DNA of 32,217 nucleotides, taken from a bacterium. GTDB taxonomy: Bacteria > Patescibacteriota > Minisyncoccia > Moranbacterales > UBA2206. The stretch covers positions 1 through 32,217 of the forward strand of contig JAURXY010000007.1 in NCBI GenBank assembly GCA_030654225.1, read 5' to 3'. Of this stretch, positions 24,645-32,217 are shown piece by piece (position 1 is the stretch's first letter; each line of letters starts with the position of its first letter). A program made the translations under genes and the position numbers. The notes below the pieces were generated by a model. It did not search any database. It had not been told where the DNA came from and saw only the letters and a list, made by a program, of their open reading frames with translations.

Positions 24645-25670
24645 TTAAGACAAAATACGAATCAAGGTTTTTCCGAATAATTTTATGCGTACAAGAAAGG
24701 TGATGCCGTCAAAGACGAGATCTCGGAAAAACCAAGAGCAAATGATAAGAAGTAGCATTATTTCATGAATTCTTTTTTCGCGAATCACGGCGCGGATTTT
24801 TTTTGGGCGATGATTTTTGTCCAGAATTATTTTTGCAATATCTTCTCCAGAAACGAGAGCTTGATAGATGCCTTCGCCTGTGAAACTATCGGCTATTCCG
24901 GCGGCATCTCCTGAAAGAAAAATATTTCCAAAACGAAAACCGCGATAGTCGCAATTAATGAGAAATGCTTCGCGAATGGAATTTTTAAGATCGATATTTT
25001 TGCTTTGAGCCCAATGCTCAAATTTCTTTTGTGCCTTAATTGGCGAAAAAAGTTTTTGCGGATATCCATAGCCGATTGAAATGTGATCTTTGTGAGGAAA
25101 AATCCAAGAATACCAAGCACCGAAAAATTTTGAGTGCATAAAAATTTCAAAATCTTTAAATGTACCTAGCGGAATTTTATATTGGATCGCTACGCCAGCT
25201 AAACGAGTTTTCAATTTAAGGTGTCGGCGGACGATAGAGTTTGATCCGTCTGCGCCGATGAGATAATTGAATCCAATTTTTTGATTTTCTTTTGTGATGA
25301 TGAAATCTTTTTCAATTTGAACAACATGCGTGTTTGTTCGCACCTCAACGAAATCGCGGTTTATTTTTTCCAGTTGCCACTGGCCTAAATTTTTTCGGTC
25401 AACTGTGTAGAAAAAAATATCACTAAATTTTATGCTAGAGCGAAAATGCGGAGAATTAAAAATAATTTCATTATATTTATAATCAATAATTTCTTGGGGT
25501 AAATTAAGATAGCGAATGCTTTTCCGAGTGAGTCCTCCCGCACAAACTTTTGGACCGATTTCTGCGTTTTTTTCCAAAAGCAAAACTTTTCTTTCGGCGT
25601 CGCCCAAAATTTTAGCGGCATTTAACCCGGCTGGCCCAGCGCCAATAATGATTATGTCGTATGATTCCAT
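24645..25670 (-). CDS. Geranylgeranyl-reductase-family FAD-dependent oxidoreductase
   Basis: MESYDIIIIGAGPAGLNAAKILGDAERKVLLLEKN (FAD GxGxxG), NYLIGADGSNSIVRRHL, GNIFLSGDAAGIADSFTGEGIYQALVSG. Confidence 0.9.
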   Translation of the reverse strand: MESYDIIIIGAGPAGLNAAKILGDAERKVLLLEKNAEIGPKVCAGGLTRKSIRYLNLPQEIIDYKYNEIIFNSPHFRSSIKFSDIFFYTVDRKNLGQWQLEKINRDFVEVRTNTHVVQIEKDFIITKENQKIGFNYLIGADGSNSIVRRHLKLKTRLAGVAIQYKIPLGTFKDFEIFMHSKFFGAWYSWIFPHKDHISIGYGYPQKLFSPIKAQKKFEHWAQSKNIDLKNSIREAFLINCDYRGFRFGNIFLSGDAAGIADSFTGEGIYQALVSGEDIAKIILDKNHRPKKIRAVIREKRIHEIMLLLIICSWFFRDLVFDGITFLVRIKLFGKTLIRILS

Positions 25671-25754
25671 AGGATTGGTTTAAAATAATTATCTATAGTA
25701 TATAGGTAAATTCAGAAAATAAAAAGTGATCGAGGCTTAATTGACTAAAAGCCT

Positions 25755-25783
25755 AATTTTTTGTAGTATTAAGAGCAGAAAAG
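25755..25783 (+). promoter_or_regulatory. Possible promoter for glyS
   Basis: TTGACT-17 nt-TAGTAT overlapping hairpin AGGCTT...AAGCCT. Confidence 0.45.
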
Positions 25784-25812
25784 ACTTTATTAAATACTAG
25801 ATAATAAATTTT

Positions 25813-27216
25813 ATGTCACAAGAAAAAGAACAAACAATGATGGAAAAAATTGTGTCGCTTTGTAAACGGAGAGGTTTCGTGTATCCAAGCTCGGAAATTT
25901 ATGGGGGAATGAGTGCCATTTATGATTATGGGCATTATGGAACACTACTGAAAAATAATATCCGGGACGCTTGGTGGAAAGAGATGGTTCAAAAACGAAT
26001 GGATGTTGTTGGGCTCGATAGCGCGATTTTTATGCATCCCAAAACTTGGGTGGCGTCGGGACATGTCGGTGGTTTCAATGACCCGCAAGTAGATTGCAAA
26101 AAATGTAAATCTCGTTATCGCGCTGATCATTTGCTCGAAGAATTTAATGTTGCTATTGATGACAAAACTCCCATTGAAGAAATAAACAAAAATCTGGACA
26201 AACTGCGGGAAGAAAAAAAACTAAAATGTCCTAATTGCGGTTCAACTGATTTGACCGAGGCGAAGGTTTTTTCCTTGATGGTGAAGTCTAATATTGGTTC
26301 GCCAACCGACGAACTTAGCGAAGAAAATGTGGTGTATCTGCGACCAGAAACTTGCGGAGGAATTTATTTGGAATATAAAAACACGCTGGATTCACTTCAT
26401 CCAAAATTGCCCTTTGGAATTGCGCAAGTGGGCAAAGCTTTTCGCAATGAAATTGTGGCGCGACAGTTTGTTTTCAGAACGCGTGAATTTGAACAAATGG
26501 AAATGCAATATTTTCTCCGACCGGAAATGATGAAAGAAAAATATGAAATGTGGAAGGAAATCCGTTGGGCATGGTATCAAAATTTTGGAATTTCTGAAAG
26601 TAATTTGAAATGGTATGAACATGAAAAGCTGGCACATTATGCATCGGAAGCTTATGACATTGAATTTAATTTCAAATCCTTGGGTGGGTTTCGCGAAGTG
26701 GAAGGACTCCATACGCGTGGAGATTGGGATTTATCTCAGCACAGCAAATTTTCCGGTGAGGATCTCTCATATTTTGATCAAGAAAAAAATGAAAGATTTA
26801 TCCCGCACATCATGGAAACTTCAGTTGGACTTGGGCGATTATTCTTGATGTTTTTGGACAACGCTTACACTGAAGAAGACGTGAATGGAGAACTGCGAAC
26901 AGTTTTGAAAATAGACAAAAGACTTGCTCCAATTAAGGTGGCGATTTTGCCACTCTCGAAAAAAGAAGAATTGACAGTGCCAGCCAAAGAAATCTGGGAA
27001 ACGCTTAAAGATAATTTTATGGTTGAATACGACGAAACGCAATCAATTGGTAAGCGCTATCGCAGGCAGGATGAAATTGGTACGCCATACTGTGTGACAG
27101 TGGATTTTGAAACATTAAACGACAAAGCAGTGACTGTGCGTGACCGCGACACGATGGCACAAGAGAGGATTGCAATTTCCGAACTGCCGAAATATTTCGA
27201 GGAGAAGCTGAAATAA
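25813..27216 (+). CDS. glyS: Glycyl-tRNA synthetase, dimeric alpha2 type
   Basis: [98 protein letters not shown]-like C-terminus. Confidence 0.95.
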   Translation: [467 protein letters not shown]

Positions 27217-27271
27217 TTTGTAAAGTTAAGACAGTTAATAAAGTTCGTAAAGTTTTAAAGTTCATAAAAAG

Positions 27272-27295
27272 CAAGGATTGAAACCTTGTTTTTTT
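27272..27295 (+). terminator. Intrinsic terminator after glyS
   Basis: CAAGGattgaaaCCTTGttttttt. Confidence 0.85.
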
Positions 27296-27469
27296 ATACT
27301 CAATTTTCTTCAAAAACTTATCCACAGATAGCAAGATTTTTTCTTGATTTTGTGGTAGAATAAAGAGGTGGAATTATATAAAAAAAATTCCGAAATAAGA
27401 ATCCTAAAAGAGGGATAATTTTTGCCTTAATTTTTCAATTTCCAAAAATAAATATCTATTAAAAAATTT

Positions 27470-27790
27470 ATGAATGAGCTTATAAACATAAAAGTAATTC
27501 AAAAAGATTTCAATGGTGAAAAGAAAAGATTTGTGAATGCTAGGGAACTGTATAAATGGTTGGGTGTAGGTAGGGATTTTTCTAACTGGATAAAAGATAG
27601 GATTGGAAAGTATGATTTTGTAGAAGACCTGGATTTTTTCGTAGCCTTCGCCAAATTTGGCGATGGATTTAGTGGCTTAAATAAGGCGAAAGCTATTGAT
27701 CCTAAAAGTGGAAAAATTATGGCAAAAGAGCAAGAAATATTATGGCAACTTATGACGAAGAACTGCGAAGAATCAAACATCCGAAACTAA
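27470..27790 (+). CDS. AntA/AntB-type antirepressor domain protein, possibly truncated
   Basis: NARELYKWLGVGRDFSNWIKDRIGKYDFVEDLDFFVAFAKFGDG resembles the AntA motif; atypical short C-terminus. Confidence 0.7.
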   Translation: MNELINIKVIQKDFNGEKKRFVNARELYKWLGVGRDFSNWIKDRIGKYDFVEDLDFFVAFAKFGDGFSGLNKAKAIDPKSGKIMAKEQEILWQLMTKNCEESNIRN

Positions 27791-27843
27791 TTGATTATAG
27801 AAAAGAGTTTAGTCAGGAAGATATTCAAAAGCTTCTGAAATAA
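27742..27843 (+). CDS. 33-aa ORF overlapping the antirepressor in another frame
   Basis: MATYDEELRRIKHPKLIDYRKEFSQEDIQKLLK*. Confidence 0.35.
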   Translation: MATYDEELRRIKHPKLIDYRKEFSQEDIQKLLK

Positions 27844-27849
27844 GTCTTT

Positions 27850-27868
27850 CCTAAAGCGAAGCTTTAGG
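27850..27868. repeat. Short hairpin CCTAAAGC-gaa-GCTTTAGG
   Basis: Perfect 8-bp arms just after the small ORF stop; arm sequence shared with the argS element. Confidence 0.7.
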
Positions 27869-27879
27869 AGGATTTCTTT

Positions 27880-27911
27880 GGTGGTTTTTTAGGGGGAAAT
27901 GAGGTAGAATA
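27880..27911 (+). promoter_or_regulatory. 32-bp direct repeat, copy 1 (promoter-like)
   Basis: ggtggttttttagggggaaatgaggtagaata; TAGAAT as candidate -10. Confidence 0.6.
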
Positions 27912-28010
27912 TAGAGAGAAAAATGTTCAATAAAAGCAGGGGGAAGCTATTATATAAAATGTGTCATTACTATTGTCATATTTTAACGAATAACCTGACA
28001 ATACAAATAT

Positions 28011-29306
28011 ATGGAGATAGAGAAAATAAAAAAAATTATCGTTGACCAAAAAGAAGAAATTGAAGATTTTTTTCAGCGAGAAAAAATTGTGTCAAGAGAA
28101 CTAAGTCCAGATAAACTCAGGAAATTTTTGCAATATCCCAATGTCCTAGTTATCACAGGACCGAGAAGGAGCGGAAAATCAACTTTGGCTACTTTGATTT
28201 TTAAAGGAGAAAAATATGGCTATTTGAATTTTGACGACGAAAGATTGGCGGGATTTTCTGCCAAAGATTTTAATCTAGCCGTTCAAGCGTTTTATGATTT
28301 GTATGGCGAAAAAACGGATTGCTTTATTTTTGACGAAATACAAAATATTCCCAACTGGGAGCTATTTATTAATCGCCTACGAAGAACTAAGAAAATAGTT
28401 ATCACAGGAAGCAACGCCAAAATGTTATCGGGAGACTTGGCGACGCATTTGACAGGTAGATATTTAGAAGCGATGCTTTATCCCTTTTCTTTTCGTGAAT
28501 TTTTGAGTTTCAAAAATTTTGAAATCAAAAAAACTGACGAATATTCCACCAAAGAAATTTCTAAAATTGGTAAGCTTCTGGATGAATATTTGAAAAATGG
28601 CGGTTTTCCCGAAACATTCAAATTTGGTTCGGCTATGGTTAGCAAAATTTATGACGATGTGATTACAAAAGACATTTTACTTCATTATGGGGTAAAGAAT
28701 AAAAGTGCTTTTCGCGAAATGGCTAATTATGTGGTTTCAAATTTTGGCCAAGAAATTGGTTATGCCAAATTGGGACATATTTTCTCCATAAAAAATGTTC
28801 ATACAGTCAGGAATTATGTGGAATATCTTTCGACTAGTTTTTTGATTTTTGTTTTGGAAAAATTTTCCTATAAACTGAAACAGCAATTTATCACTTCTAA
28901 AAAAGTTTATGGCATTGATACAGGACTGGTTAACGCGGTGGCTTTTAAATTTTCAGAAAATTCAGGAAAAATTTTGGAAAATGCAGTGATGATTGATTTG
29001 AAACGAAGAGGGGATTATTTTGAATCTAAATTGAAATCTAAAGTTTATTATTGGCAGGATTATTCCGGCAAGGAAGTTGATTTTGTGGTGAAACAAGGAA
29101 ATAAAATAAAACAATTGATTCAGGTTTGTCAAAGTTTGGCGAATTTTGAAACTAAAGAACGAGAAACGAGAGCGCTTTTGAAAGCTAGTCAAGAATTGAA
29201 TTGCAATGATTTAACGATCATCACTTATTCGGAAGAAGTAGTGGAAAAAATTAAGGGCAAGAAAATAAAAATAGTTCCCGCATGGAAGTGGTTGTTGGAA
29301 GTTTAG
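28011..29306 (+). CDS. AAA ATPase with DUF4143 C-terminal domain
   Basis: VLVITGPRRSGKSTLATLIF (Walker A), DCFIFDEIQNIPNWELFINRLRRT, ITGSNAKMLSGDLATHLTGRYLEAMLYPFSFREFL, YYWQDYSGKEVDFVVKQGNKIKQLIQV. Confidence 0.93.
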   Translation: MEIEKIKKIIVDQKEEIEDFFQREKIVSRELSPDKLRKFLQYPNVLVITGPRRSGKSTLATLIFKGEKYGYLNFDDERLAGFSAKDFNLAVQAFYDLYGEKTDCFIFDEIQNIPNWELFINRLRRTKKIVITGSNAKMLSGDLATHLTGRYLEAMLYPFSFREFLSFKNFEIKKTDEYSTKEISKIGKLLDEYLKNGGFPETFKFGSAMVSKIYDDVITKDILLHYGVKNKSAFREMANYVVSNFGQEIGYAKLGHIFSIKNVHTVRNYVEYLSTSFLIFVLEKFSYKLKQQFITSKKVYGIDTGLVNAVAFKFSENSGKILENAVMIDLKRRGDYFESKLKSKVYYWQDYSGKEVDFVVKQGNKIKQLIQVCQSLANFETKERETRALLKASQELNCNDLTIITYSEEVVEKIKGKKIKIVPAWKWLLEV

Positions 29307-29321
29307 AAATTTTTGCCAAAG

Positions 29322-29353
29322 GGTGGTTTTTTAGGGAGAAATGAGGTAGAATA
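29322..29353 (+). promoter_or_regulatory. 32-bp direct repeat, copy 2 (promoter-like)
   Basis: ggtggttttttagggagaaatgaggtagaata, 31 of 32 identical to copy 1. Confidence 0.6.
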
Positions 29354-29438
29354 GAAATAGGAAATTTTCAATTAATAAAAAATAAAATAGAAAAAATTCA
29401 CCCTATTAAGTAAATTTTAAATTTTTAGCCAAATTTGC

Positions 29439-29693
29439 ATGCAGTATGTTTATGTTTTGAAAAGTAAAAAAGATAATAAAAATTATGTAGGTTATACTAA
29501 AAATTTAAAATTAAGATTTGAGCAACATAACAAAGGGCTGGTGCTTTCTACAAAAAATAGAACACCACTAAATCTTATATATTATGAAGCTTGCCTAAAT
29601 CAAAAAGATGCTACTAAAAGAGAAAAGTATCTAAAAACTATTTATGGCAAGAGATATATAAAAAGCAGGCTCAAATCTTACTTAATAGGGTAA
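29439..29693 (+). CDS. GIY-YIG nuclease-domain protein
   Basis: YVYVLKSKKDNKNYVGYTKNLKLRFEQHNKGLVLSTKNRTPLNLIYYEACLNQKDATKREKYLKTIYGKRYIKSRL. Confidence 0.92.
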   Translation: MQYVYVLKSKKDNKNYVGYTKNLKLRFEQHNKGLVLSTKNRTPLNLIYYEACLNQKDATKREKYLKTIYGKRYIKSRLKSYLIG

Positions 29694-29700
29694 AGAATAA

Positions 29701-32217
29701 ATGAGATTAAAAATAAATAAAAATTTGCTAATATTTCTTTTCCCAATAATAACCTTGTTATTTGTTTTGTCGTCGCAAAGTGCGAGCGCTTATACTTGCA
29801 CTTGGACTGGGACAAGTTCGACGGCTTGGGCGACGGCGGGGAATTGGTCGGGATGTAATAGCACTATTCCGCAAACTACGGATGATGTAGTGATTAATGT
29901 TGCCTCGGCCAATCAACCGCTCCTTGATCTTACGGGAGGAAAAACTATCAATTCTCTTTCAATTGGATCAAGTGCAGTTTCAACTCTTACTCTTTCTAAT
30001 GGCTTGGTGGACATTGATGTCAATAAATTAACTATCACCAACAATCTCACTGTCGGAGGATCCGGCACAATCACAAGCACCGCCAACACCACCGCCCAAA
30101 CTCATTCGGTGAATATGTCGGTGGGAGGAAATGTGGATATTGCAACTAATGGGAAGATTGATGTGACGGGGAAAGGGTTGAGTGGGGGAGCAGGGGGAGC
30201 AGCGAATGCGAGTGGTGGTAATGGCAATACTTCTGGTACTGGCGGTGGCGGTGGCGGAACATCTCTTAGTGGATGTGGCGGTGGCGGTGGTTACGGCGGA
30301 ATTGGAGGATCTGGAGATCCTGCGTGGGGTGGCGCAGGATTAGGAGGTATCGAAAATAATCAAAATAATATTCATCAGCCGATTGCTCTTGGTTCAGGTG
30401 GTGGTGGAGCCGCAGGCTACACTAATGTCGTTGGTGCCGCTGGTGGTGCTGGAGGAGGAGCAATCAAATTGATTATTTCCGGAACATTAACTTTAAATTC
30501 CGGAGGGTTCATTACTGCCAATGGAAATAACGGATCAAATAGCGGTGGCAATGGTGGTGGTGGTGGCGCTGGATCTGGTGGATCAATTTGGGTTCAAGTT
30601 GGGGCAATTTCTGGATCAGGAACAATTAGAGTTAACGGAGGAGCTGGAGGGTTCGGTGGTTTAAGTTGGTATGGTGGAGGTGGATCGGGAGGAAGAATTG
30701 CAATTACTGGATATAGTGCCGATTCATCAGTTAAACAAGCTTATGGTGGGCTTGGATATAATACTATTTATGGTGGGGCTGGTTCAATCTATACAAAATC
30801 AAGTAGTGCCACTTATGGCGATCTAACTTTCAATAATAATTCTCAGAATTCTCCATCAGCCAGAACTATTACTACCAGTTATGGAATTTTAGATTTCAAT
30901 AATATTTCTTTTAATGAAGGTACAGCCGGTTTTACTAACACGGGAGCCACCCTAAATATCTACGGAACATTTTCTTCTTCATCTTCCAATACTATAGACA
31001 AAACATTCATTAACTCTGGGACAATTAATCTCTATTCTTCCGGAACTTTTGCTATTTCTGCCACAGCCAATAATTCCGGCACTATCAACGCTAATTCTAT
31101 CACCACTCTAAATGTCAGTAATGTCATCACTAACTCTGGCTCATTTGTTGCCAATGCTTTAGAAAATCTAAATTTATCAGCTTCAATGGCTATGGATTTC
31201 GGAAAATACACCTTACCCTCAACTTTAAATATGACAATTAATAGTGGCGGAATTCTTACTCATACGGCTAATACTACTGCCAGAACATACTATATAGATT
31301 TATCTCTGGCTAATCTTACAATTAATTCTGGTGGTTACGTCAATGTCGACGGCAAAGGTCTCAGTGGTGGAGCAGGTGGAATTTATAGTAATGGTTCAAA
31401 TGGAACAACTTCTGGAGCCGGCGGTGGTAGTGGTGGAATATCAACTTCTGGCGGTGGCGGTGGCGGTGGCTATGGCGGAATAGGAGGAAATGGTCAATCT
31501 GGCGTTGGTGCGGGTGGTTCAGGCGGAATTGAAAATGGTCAAGCGTCTACAACACAACCAATTATTCTTGGTTCAGGTGGTGGTGGCGGTGCATCTGCAA
31601 ACGCTCATTGGGGTGGTGGTGGAGGTAAAGGAGGGGGAGCAATAAAGCTAATTATTTCTGGAGCACTAACATTAAACTCCGGCGGAGTTATTACAGCTAA
31701 TGGTAATAATGGATCTGCCGGTTATTCTGTAAGTGCAGGCGACGGTGGTGGTGGCTCAGGTGGTTCTATTTGGATTTCTGCTGGAACAATTACTGGGTCA
31801 GGAACAGTTAATACCAATGGAGGAAATGGAAGCACCGTTGGTTATGATGGCGGTGGCGGAGCAGGAGGAAGAATTTCTCTGGCCGGTATAGGCACAGCTG
31901 GATTTGTCAAAGGCTCAGGTTTTTCAATGACTCCAACTGCTACTGGTGGAACAGGTTATGCTTCTGGTGGAACTGGTTCCATCTACTACAATGTCAGTGG
32001 AACACAAACTTCTTCCGTAATGGATTTCACCGTCGCCAGAGATTTCACGACTTTAGCCTACAACAAAACCACCACCGCAGATTCCATCAGCACCCCCACT
32101 CTCACAGTGGATGCTCGTGCCGGAAATGCCACCGATACCAATGATAGTAGCTGGACTGCTTGGCAAACAAACATCTCAAGCAATGTCAGCGACAACCTCA
32201 ATCCTTTTGACAACAAG
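29701..32217 (+). CDS. Giant Gly-rich secreted/adhesin-like protein, 3' truncated by window end
   Basis: MRLKINKNLLIFLFPIITLLFVLSSQSASAYTCTWTGTSSTAWATAGNWSGC... open through position 32217 (839 codons); not in ORF track because no stop. Confidence 0.85.
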   Translation, partial: MRLKINKNLLIFLFPIITLLFVLSSQSASAYTCTWTGTSSTAWATAGNWSGCNSTIPQTTDDVVINVASANQPLLDLTGGKTINSLSIGSSAVSTLTLSNGLVDIDVNKLTITNNLTVGGSGTITSTANTTAQTHSVNMSVGGNVDIATNGKIDVTGKGLSGGAGGAANASGGNGNTSGTGGGGGGTSLSGCGGGGGYGGIGGSGDPAWGGAGLGGIENNQNNIHQPIALGSGGGGAAGYTNVVGAAGGAGGGAIKLIISGTLTLNSGGFITANGNNGSNSGGNGGGGGAGSGGSIWVQVGAISGSGTIRVNGGAGGFGGLSWYGGGGSGGRIAITGYSADSSVKQAYGGLGYNTIYGGAGSIYTKSSSATYGDLTFNNNSQNSPSARTITTSYGILDFNNISFNEGTAGFTNTGATLNIYGTFSSSSSNTIDKTFINSGTINLYSSGTFAISATANNSGTINANSITTLNVSNVITNSGSFVANALENLNLSASMAMDFGKYTLPSTLNMTINSGGILTHTANTTARTYYIDLSLANLTINSGGYVNVDGKGLSGGAGGIYSNGSNGTTSGAGGGSGGISTSGGGGGGGYGGIGGNGQSGVGAGGSGGIENGQASTTQPIILGSGGGGGASANAHWGGGGGKGGGAIKLIISGALTLNSGGVITANGNNGSAGYSVSAGDGGGGSGGSIWISAGTITGSGTVNTNGGNGSTVGYDGGGGAGGRISLAGIGTAGFVKGSGFSMTPTATGGTGYASGGTGSIYYNVSGTQTSSVMDFTVARDFTTLAYNKTTTADSISTPTLTVDARAGNATDTNDSSWTAWQTNISSNVSDNLNPFDNK
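30151..31990 (+). repeat. Two diverged internal Gly-rich modules
   Basis: Module 1 DVTGKGLSGGAGG...GAIKLIISGTLTLNSGGFITANGNNG...SGGSIWVQVGAISGSGTI; module 2 NVDGKGLSGGAGG...GAIKLIISGALTLNSGGVITANGNNG...SGGSIWISAGTITGSGTV. Confidence 0.85.

Noticed and set aside
1-32217. CRISPR arrays, tRNA and rRNA genes
   Set aside because: No regularly spaced direct repeats and no cloverleaf/CCA or rRNA signatures noticed. The TTCGATCC in the 24586 hairpin looks T-loop-like but its stem geometry is that of a terminator.

Overview
This 32.2 kb window is AT-rich and bacterial. Gene content and compact, dispersed housekeeping genes suggest a Candidate Phyla Radiation (Patescibacteria/Parcubacteria-like) genome; that placement is inference. 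Recognisable genes: YgjP-like metallopeptidase, dnaE (-), three small hypotheticals (-), rnhB, argS, a GT4 glycosyltransferase, ileS, CAP-domain protein, a multidomain surface protein, two degenerate receiver-like proteins, recO, a DUF11-like membrane protein, tgt, a U32 peptidase, DUF1653, a geranylgeranyl-reductase-family flavoprotein (-), glyS, an AntA-like antirepressor fragment, an AAA/DUF4143 ATPase, a GIY-YIG protein, and the 5' part of a giant Gly-rich secreted protein that runs off the window. The main finding is several families of short palindromic repeats, many sitting IN FRAME inside essential information-processing genes. A ~50 bp double hairpin lies in dnaE, rnhB and argS, read in a different frame or orientation each time, with a covarying stem. 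A 28 bp palindrome lies in ileS (twice), tgt and the U32 gene, also with a covarying core. Further hairpin insertions lie in argS and at the N-terminus of the U32 gene. This resembles Rickettsia palindromic elements in a different lineage. Other notable items: a GC-rich multi-hairpin candidate ncRNA with a strong terminator (24.40-24.62 kb), a promoter-hairpin-terminator small RNA candidate (13.52-13.63 kb), two long hairpins flanking tgt that share an asymmetric core, and a nested stem-loop block at the left edge. No tRNA, rRNA or CRISPR array was seen.
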